Positions 58,969 to 64,000 of a DNA stretch of 64,000 nt are shown here, piece after piece. Source of the stretch: Microbacterium aurum (lineage in GTDB: Bacteria; Actinomycetota; Actinomycetes; Actinomycetales; Microbacteriaceae). The position numbers were made by a program, and so were the translations under genes. The notes under the pieces were generated by a model. That model was given only the letters and a program-made list of their open reading frames with translations. It was not told where the DNA came from and made no database searches. Location: NCBI RefSeq assembly GCF_016907815.1, contig NZ_JAFBCQ010000001.1, positions 1,426,001-1,490,000 on the forward strand. The letters run 5' to 3'. Position 1 is the first letter of the stretch; the number at the start of each line of letters is the position of its first letter.

Positions 58969-60545
58969 ACACGACTCGTCCCCGCCGGAGCCTCGCCCGC
59001 CGCGCTCTCGTCGCCCTGGCCGGCGTCACGATCGCCGTCACGACGCTCTCCGGCTGTCTGTACGCGGCGATCCCCCCGGAGGCCGCGGCCACTCCCGCCC
59101 CCAGCCGGGAGCCCGACCTCGACGGCATTCCCGCGGGGTTCGAGTCGTTCTACACGCAGAGCCTCGATTGGACGCCGTGCAGCGGGACGGATGCCGGCAG
59201 CTACGACTGCACGACGGTGACCGCGCCGCTGGACTGGAGTGATCCCGGCGCCGGCTCGCTGGAACTCGCCGTCATCCGCCGCGCCGCCACGAACGGCGAT
59301 GCCATCGGCTCCCTGCTGACCAACCCCGGCGGCCCCGGTGCCAGCGGCTACGACCTCATCGCGCAGTCGGCCTCCTTCGCGGTGGGCACGGCGCTGTCGG
59401 ACGTGTACGACGTGATCGGCTTCGATCCGCGCGGGGTCGGGCGCTCCACGGCGGTGCGGTGCTTCGACGCGAAGGCGATGGACGCGTACCTGTTCGACAT
59501 CCCCGCCGACCCCCGCGGCAGCGACGGCTGGAGGGCTGAGCTGACTGACCGCAACAAGGACTTCGTTGCGGCGTGCGAGCAGAACAGCGGCGGCATCCTG
59601 CCCTTCATCACGACCGACAACGCGGCGCGCGATATGGATCTGCTGCGCGGCGTGCTGGGAGATGCGAAGCTCAACTACCTCGGCTACTCCTACGGCACGT
59701 TCCTCGGCGCGACATACGCGAAGCTGTTCCCGGAGCGCGTGGGCCGCCTCGTGCTCGACGGGGCGATCGATCCGTCGGTGTCGGGCCTGGACGTCGGCAC
59801 GACCCAGGCCGTTGGATTCGAGTCCGCGCTGCGCGCGTACATGGCCGACTGCCTCGCGGGGCGCGGGTGCCCGTTCACCGGCTCGGTCGACGACGCCATG
59901 GCCGACCTCGGCACGCTGCTGGCGAGCGTCGACAAGACGCCCCTGAAGGCGACCGACGGCCGGATGCTGGGGGCCGATTCGCTCATGACGGCGATCATCG
60001 CCGCTCTCTATTCCCAGGACAGCTGGTCGTATCTCACGCAGGCGCTCTCCGATGCGCTCTCCGGTGACCCCGACATGGCGTTCCTTCTGGCGGACTTCTA
60101 CTACAACCGCACCGACGGGACGTACGGCGACAACTCCACCGAGGCCTTCCGTGCCTACAACTGCATGGACTATCCGCTGGACACCTCGCAGGCCGATCAG
60201 GATGCCGCGACCGCCCGCATCGAACAGCAGGCGCCCACGATCGCGCCGTACTGGCAGGGCGTGGACGTGTGCGAGGTGTGGCCGTACCCGCCGACCGGCG
60301 TCCGGGAGCGGATCACCGCCGACGGCGCCGCCCCCATCGTCGTCGTCGGGACGACCAACGACCCGGCCACGCCGTACGAGTGGTCGGTGTCGCTGGCGGA
60401 GCAGCTGGCCTCGGGAGTGCTCGTCACCCGCGAGGGCGAGGGTCACACCGGCTACAACAAGGGCAACGCGTGCGTCGATGCGGCCGTCGAGGCGTATCTC
60501 GTGTCCGGCACCGTGCCGCAGGACGGCCTCACCTGCACGTCGTGA
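58965..60545 (+). CDS. Secreted alpha/beta-hydrolase lipoprotein (tripeptidyl-aminopeptidase-like)
   Basis: 526 residues, GTG start overlapping the holB stop. Signal peptide with lipobox TLSGC. Alpha/beta-hydrolase fold with nucleophile Ser in YLGYSYGTFLGA, oxyanion region LLTNPGGPGASG, acid Asp in VVGTTNDPATPYEW, and His in GEGHTGY; the C-terminal TAP-like domain carries Cys pairs. Probably a peptidase or esterase at the cell surface. Confidence 0.88.
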   Translation: MNTTRPRRSLARRALVALAGVTIAVTTLSGCLYAAIPPEAAATPAPSREPDLDGIPAGFESFYTQSLDWTPCSGTDAGSYDCTTVTAPLDWSDPGAGSLELAVIRRAATNGDAIGSLLTNPGGPGASGYDLIAQSASFAVGTALSDVYDVIGFDPRGVGRSTAVRCFDAKAMDAYLFDIPADPRGSDGWRAELTDRNKDFVAACEQNSGGILPFITTDNAARDMDLLRGVLGDAKLNYLGYSYGTFLGATYAKLFPERVGRLVLDGAIDPSVSGLDVGTTQAVGFESALRAYMADCLAGRGCPFTGSVDDAMADLGTLLASVDKTPLKATDGRMLGADSLMTAIIAALYSQDSWSYLTQALSDALSGDPDMAFLLADFYYNRTDGTYGDNSTEAFRAYNCMDYPLDTSQADQDAATARIEQQAPTIAPYWQGVDVCEVWPYPPTGVRERITADGAAPIVVVGTTNDPATPYEWSVSLAEQLASGVLVTREGEGHTGYNKGNACVDAAVEAYLVSGTVPQDGLTCTS

Positions 60546-60584
60546 CCCCGCGCGCCGCGCGCTGTGCGCGCTGCGCGCCGCGCG

Positions 60585-60665
60585 CCGAGTGGGCTGGTTC
60601 TCGCCGAGTGCGCCCGTTGCGGGCGCGCGATAACGGGCGCGCTCGACGGGAACGGGCCCACTCGG
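60585..60665. repeat. Dispersed intergenic inverted-repeat element, copy B
   Basis: Between the convergent hydrolase and metI genes. Outer arms CCGAGTGGGC (60585-60594) and GCCCACTCGG (60656-60665) enclose inner arms GCGCCCGTT/AACGGGCGC around 60610-60640. The core 60597-60622 matches 5485-5510 with one mismatch. Likely a bidirectional terminator. Confidence 0.75.
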
Positions 60666-60701
60666 CAGGCGCGTGCGCGCCGCGCCGCGCGCGCCGCGGC
60701 G

Positions 60702-61361
60702 TCAGCGGCGGAGGATGCGGCGGGCCAGCCCGTTCCCGAGGAACTGCACGGCCTGCACGATCACGACGATGACGAGCACAGCCGCCCACGTCACCCACGG
60801 GTTGAACTGCTTGAAGCCGTAGTTGATCGCGAACTCGCCGAGGCCGCCGGCGGCGACGGCGCCCGCCATGGCCGTCATGTCGACGAGCGCCACGACGACG
60901 AACGTGTAGCCGAGCGCGAGGGGGCCGAGGGCCTCGCGGGGGATCAGGCGGAACAGGATGCGCGATCGGCTCGCTCCCGCGGCCCGCGCCGCCTCGATGA
61001 CGCCGGGGCGCACCGTAAGCAGGTTCTGCTCGACGATCCGGCTGATGGCGAACAGCGACGCGATCGTGATCGCGAAGATCGCGAACGGCACGCCGATCCC
61101 GGGGATGCCGACCCCGCGGGCGAGGGGCTGCACCGCGGCCAGCAGAATGATGAACGGGATCGGGCGGAACGTGTTGACGATGACGTTCAGGATGCCGAAG
61201 ACGACCCGGTTCGGGAAGAGGCTGCCCGGCCGCGTGGCGTACAGCGCCATGCCGAGGACGAGCCCGCCGAGACCGCCGAGGATGAGCGCAGCGGTCGCGA
61301 CATACAGCGTCTCGAGGGTCGCCTCCCACAGCTGCGGGAGCAGGTCGATGAGCCTATCCAC
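60702..61361 (-). CDS. metI: Methionine ABC transporter permease
   Basis: 219 residues, GTG start. Five or six helices with the permease EAA loop GVIEAARAAGASRSRILFRLI; MetI hallmarks RPIPFIILLAA and GAVAAGGLGEFAINYGF. Its start overlaps the metN stop by 8 bp. Confidence 0.95.
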   Translation of the reverse strand: MDRLIDLLPQLWEATLETLYVATAALILGGLGGLVLGMALYATRPGSLFPNRVVFGILNVIVNTFRPIPFIILLAAVQPLARGVGIPGIGVPFAIFAITIASLFAISRIVEQNLLTVRPGVIEAARAAGASRSRILFRLIPREALGPLALGYTFVVVALVDMTAMAGAVAAGGLGEFAINYGFKQFNPWVTWAAVLVIVVIVQAVQFLGNGLARRILRR

Positions 61362-62391
61362 GGACGGTCTCCTCGGTCAGGTCGGCGAAGGCGGATGCGG
61401 CGGCGATCGCGCGGTCCACGGCATCCGTCTCGCCCGTCAGCGCGAGGGTGAGGTGTCCGAACACGCGGCCGCGGATGTCGTTGATGCCGCCGTGCACGAC
61501 CTCGAACCGTACGCCGTGCGCGGCGAGCGCGGCGAACACGTCGGCCTGCGCCGCCGTACCCTCGCGCACATCGAGGGTGACGATGCGTCCGGGGTGGCGG
61601 CCGCGGAGGACGGCGAGGTCCTCGCCGGTGGGGACGTCTTCGATGATGCTCGCGACGAACCGTGCCGTCGCGGCGTGCTGCGGGGCGGAGAGGATGTCGA
61701 ATACGGCGCCCGCTTCGATGACGCGGCCGTGCTCCATCACGACGACGCGGTCGGCGAGGGTGCGGATGACGTCCATCTCGTGGGTGATGACGAGGATCGT
61801 CACGCCGAGTTCGGCGTTCACGCGTTTCAGGAGGGCGAGCACCTCCTGCGTCGTGTCGGGGTCGAGAGCGCTGGTGGCCTCGTCGGCGAGCAGGATGCGC
61901 GGGCTCGTGGCGAGGGCGCGGGCGATGCCGACGCGCTGCTTCTGGCCGCCGGAGAGCTGCTCGGGATAGTTGCCCGCCTTGCCGGAGAGCCCCACGAACT
62001 CGAGCAGCTCGGCGACGCGGGCGCGGATCTCGGCGCGGGGGTGCCCCGCGACTTCGAGCGGGTAGGCGACGTTGCCGGCGACCGTCCGCGAGTCGAACAG
62101 GTTGAACTGCTGGAAGATCATGCCGATGTCGCTGCGGAGGCGCCGCAGGTCGCGCTCCCCGAGCCGCGTGATGTCGACGCCGTCCACCTCGACCGTGCCG
62201 GAGGTGGGCGTCTCGAGGGCGTTGACCAGGCGCAGCACGGTGGACTTGCCCGCGCCGGAGTAGCCGATGATGCCGCAGATCTCGCCGGCGGCGATGTCGA
62301 GGTCCACGTCGTCGACGGCGACGACGGGCTCGGCGCTTTTGGCCGCGGGCGGGAAGGTCTTGGTCACGCCGCGCAGGCGGATGAGGGTCAT
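61354..62391 (-). CDS. metN: Methionine ABC transporter ATP-binding protein
   Basis: 345 residues. ATG 62391 with gggaga 4 bp upstream. Walker A GYSGAGKST, Q-loop IFQQFNLF, signature LSGGQKQR, Walker B ILLADEATSALD. The C-terminal ~95 residues form the NIL regulatory domain that binds methionine for trans-inhibition. Confidence 0.96.
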   Translation of the reverse strand: MTLIRLRGVTKTFPPAAKSAEPVVAVDDVDLDIAAGEICGIIGYSGAGKSTVLRLVNALETPTSGTVEVDGVDITRLGERDLRRLRSDIGMIFQQFNLFDSRTVAGNVAYPLEVAGHPRAEIRARVAELLEFVGLSGKAGNYPEQLSGGQKQRVGIARALATSPRILLADEATSALDPDTTQEVLALLKRVNAELGVTILVITHEMDVIRTLADRVVVMEHGRVIEAGAVFDILSAPQHAATARFVASIIEDVPTGEDLAVLRGRHPGRIVTLDVREGTAAQADVFAALAAHGVRFEVVHGGINDIRGRVFGHLTLALTGETDAVDRAIAAASAFADLTEETVRG

Positions 62392-62410
62392 GGTTCTCCC
62401 GGAGACATGC

Positions 62411-62445
62411 GTGTGCGGCCCGTCCGGTGGGATCGGGCCGCACAC
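62411..62445 (-). promoter_or_regulatory. Intercistronic hairpin metQ-metN
   Basis: A perfect 12-bp stem (62411-62422 with 62434-62445) and 11-nt loop between metQ and metN. No T-tract, so it is more likely to stabilise the metQ mRNA 3' end or partly attenuate read-through, giving more binding protein than transporter. Confidence 0.6.
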
Positions 62446-62454
62446 GGCAGGGTG

Positions 62455-63351
62455 TTACTGGTTCGCGCGGATGTCGTCCTCGGTGTCCTTCAGCGAGGTG
62501 AGGAGGTCGGCGACGGGCGTCTTGACGAGCACGCCGGTGCCGCCGGATGCCGCGAGCACGCCGTCCTGGACCGCTGTGGTGTCCTGGTAGATCTTCACGA
62601 GCTTCAGGTAGGTCGGGTTCTCGGCATCCTCCGCCTTCGCGGCGAAGATGTTGATGTACGGGAACGCCGACGCGTCGGCGGGGTCGTCCTGCGCGAGCAG
62701 CTCCTTGCTCGTCAGGCCCGACTTCGCGACGAAGTCGTTGTTGACGACGGCGCCGGCGAAGTCCGGCAGCGACGAGGCCGTGAAGTCGGCGGCGACGGCC
62801 TCGACCGTGACCTTCGAGCCGTCCTCGATGTCGGCGACGGTCGAGAAGATCGAGCCGCCGTCCTTGAGTTCGATGAGGCCCGCGGACTGCAGCACGAGCA
62901 GGGCACGCGCCTGGTTGGACTCGTCGTTGGGGACGGCGATGGTCTCACCGGCGGGGATGTCGTCGACGTCGGTGTACTTCGTCGAGTAGAGGCCCAGCGG
63001 GTAGATCGCCGTCGCACCGATCGGCACGAGGTCATCTCCCGCGGCGACGTTGTAGGTCGCGAGGTAGATGATGTGCTGGAACTGGTTGAGGTCCAGTTCG
63101 CCCGCCGCCAGGGCCGGGTTCGGCTGGTCGTAGGAGTCGAAGTTCACGATCTCGACGTCGATGCCCTCGTCCGCGGCAGCCTCGGTGAACGTCTCCCAGT
63201 ACGGGTCGCCGGCGCCGACGACGCCGATTCGGACGGTCTCGCTCTGCGCAGCGTCGCCGCTCGCGGCGGGGTCGGACGAGCCGCTCGCGCAGGCGCCCAG
63301 CAGCAGGACGAGGGGGAGGGCCAGTGCGGCGGCCAGGGATTTCTTGGACAT
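62455..63351 (-). CDS. metQ: Methionine-binding lipoprotein
   Basis: 298 residues, NlpA/MetQ family. Signal peptide with lipobox LLLGAC; RIGVVGAGDPYWETF, ELDLNQFQHIIYL and the methionine-pocket segment FSTVADIEDGSKV follow. First gene of the leftward metQ-metN-metI operon. Confidence 0.94.
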   Translation of the reverse strand: MSKKSLAAALALPLVLLLGACASGSSDPAASGDAAQSETVRIGVVGAGDPYWETFTEAAADEGIDVEIVNFDSYDQPNPALAAGELDLNQFQHIIYLATYNVAAGDDLVPIGATAIYPLGLYSTKYTDVDDIPAGETIAVPNDESNQARALLVLQSAGLIELKDGGSIFSTVADIEDGSKVTVEAVAADFTASSLPDFAGAVVNNDFVAKSGLTSKELLAQDDPADASAFPYINIFAAKAEDAENPTYLKLVKIYQDTTAVQDGVLAASGGTGVLVKTPVADLLTSLKDTEDDIRANQ

Positions 63352-63587
63352 GTGGTGCTCCTCGTGGATCGGGGCACCGCGATGCGCGGAGGATCGTCGT
63401 TCGTGCTCGGCTGTCCGCGCTCGCCTCGTCGCGGTGCCTCTTCGACCGTACGCAGGGCGGCGGACGTGTCCGAATCAGGGCGTAACACGACGACACCGGA
63501 TGCCGCGGCATCCGGTCGAGGCTCGGTTCGCGGCACCCCCGCGGACCCTGTAAGATCGAACATCGTGCACGGCGCTCGCGCCCGCAC
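63352..63587 (-). promoter_or_regulatory. metQ leader region with long-range inverted repeat
   Basis: In the 5' region of metQ, GGCACCGCGA (63429-63438 complement) pairs perfectly with TCGCGGTGCC (63373-63382 complement), closing a ~46-nt loop just 22 bp before the start codon; a second palindrome GGATGCCGCGGCATCC is near 63500. No conserved SAM riboswitch core is visible. Confidence 0.45.
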
Positions 63588-63663
63588 GCCGCCCTAGCTC
63601 AGTCGGCAGAGCATCTCACTCGTAATGAGAAGGTCAAGGGTTCGATTCCCTTGGGCGGCTCCA
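63588..63663 (+). tRNA. tRNA-Thr (anticodon CGT)
   Basis: 73 nt plus encoded CCA. Acceptor stem GCCGCCC/GGGCGGC, D-arm TAGCTCAGTCGGCAGAGCA, anticodon stem TCTCA/TGAGA with loop CTCGTAA (anticodon CGT), T-arm with GGTTCGATTCC, discriminator T. Confidence 0.97.
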
Positions 63664-63700
63664 CTTCCTCCTCTCCGTTCCCCTCGCTACAGGCAGACCC

Positions 63701-64000
63701 ATGGATCAGACGGTCGACATCCTGATCGAGGTGTTCACCTGGGTGGGTCTCGGCGGTTTCGTCGCGCTCGCCGTCGTCGCCGTGGGGCTCTGGGCGGCCG
63801 ATGGCTCCTGGCTGCCCGCTGACGCGGTCATCGACCGCGACGGCGGCGGGCCGGTCGCGCGCTGGATCGACGATGACGGCGACGTCAACAGCGCGCCGCT
63901 GACGGATGCCGACGCGCAGACCCTCGGCGAGGCCGAACGCGCGACGGTCTGGTACCGGCACGGGTGGCGCGATCGGATGCGGCTGGTCCGTCGCCCGACC
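63701..64000 (+). CDS. Hypothetical membrane protein, 5' part (runs off window)
   Basis: First 100 residues from ATG 63701. One N-terminal membrane helix (VFTWVGLGGFVALAVVAVGLWAA), then an acidic region (RDGGGPVARWIDDDGDV). Unrecognised; such a gene often follows tRNA-Thr in Microbacteriaceae (from memory, not checked). The 3' end is outside the window. Confidence 0.65.
   Translation, partial: MDQTVDILIEVFTWVGLGGFVALAVVAVGLWAADGSWLPADAVIDRDGGGPVARWIDDDGDVNSAPLTDADAQTLGEAERATVWYRHGWRDRMRLVRRPT

Noticed and set aside
63352..63587. A SAM-I or SAM-IV riboswitch upstream of metQ
   Set aside because: None of the conserved core segments of these classes could be found by eye; only an unspecific inverted repeat remains.

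Overview
This window is high-GC actinobacterial chromosome, most likely from a Microbacterium-like member of the Microbacteriaceae. The grounds are the gene order (dnaX-recR, lysC-asd, a tad-like pilus cluster next to topA-tmk-holB), many GTG starts, overlapping stop/start codons, and an LAATG-type cell-wall sorting signal. The genus is an inference.

Backbone, left (1-22.9 kb): the 3' part of acetate kinase; a beta-phosphoglucomutase-like phosphatase coupled to a GH65 disaccharide phosphorylase; an FMO-like flavoprotein; dnaX-recR; an EamA transporter; lysC (with a nested beta-subunit start) and asd; malate:quinone oxidoreductase; thymidine kinase; a GntR regulator with a palindrome upstream and an FMN-dependent lactate-dehydrogenase-like enzyme; a HAD phosphatase and tRNA-Pro(CGG); a metallophosphoesterase with a class A PBP carrying PASTA domains; DUF4177 and RidA proteins.

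Accessory region (22.97-48.9 kb): an orphan 3' end of acs lies at 22975-23265, while a complete acs sits at 48868-50832. Between them is an LAATG-anchored surface-protein gene plus a TetR regulator. The surface gene is split by a 22,686-bp composite transposon (24453-47138). This is bounded by two apparently identical 1,311-bp IS3-family copies in direct orientation, with a 4-bp CGGG duplication at the outer edges. Removing the transposon and one CGGG joins the two gene halves in frame. The cargo looks less GC-rich than the backbone. It carries a 5'-truncated nucleotide-fold-like gene with an ImmA/IrrE peptidase, a membrane protein, a DUF1906 glycoside-hydrolase-like protein with a Tat-type exported partner, a LysM lipoprotein, an operon of secreted small protein, lipoprotein, adaptor, ABC ATPase and permease, and the ruins of a DUF4209 gene. 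Further insertions are nested in it: an IS21 element with a CTGCTC duplication, an IS256 remnant, a second IS3-type element, and an IS21 element with a CCAG duplication that itself contains an IS110 element.

Backbone, right (48.9-64 kb): acs; a structured intergenic region with a rho-independent terminator; a short tad-like cluster (CpaF/TadA ATPase, TadB-like, DUF4244, two TadE-like proteins); topA-tmk, holB, and a secreted alpha/beta hydrolase; a metQ-metN-metI methionine importer; tRNA-Thr(CGT); and the start of an unknown membrane protein. Several intergenic regions carry nested inverted repeats, and two of these elements, 55 kb apart, share nearly identical cores.
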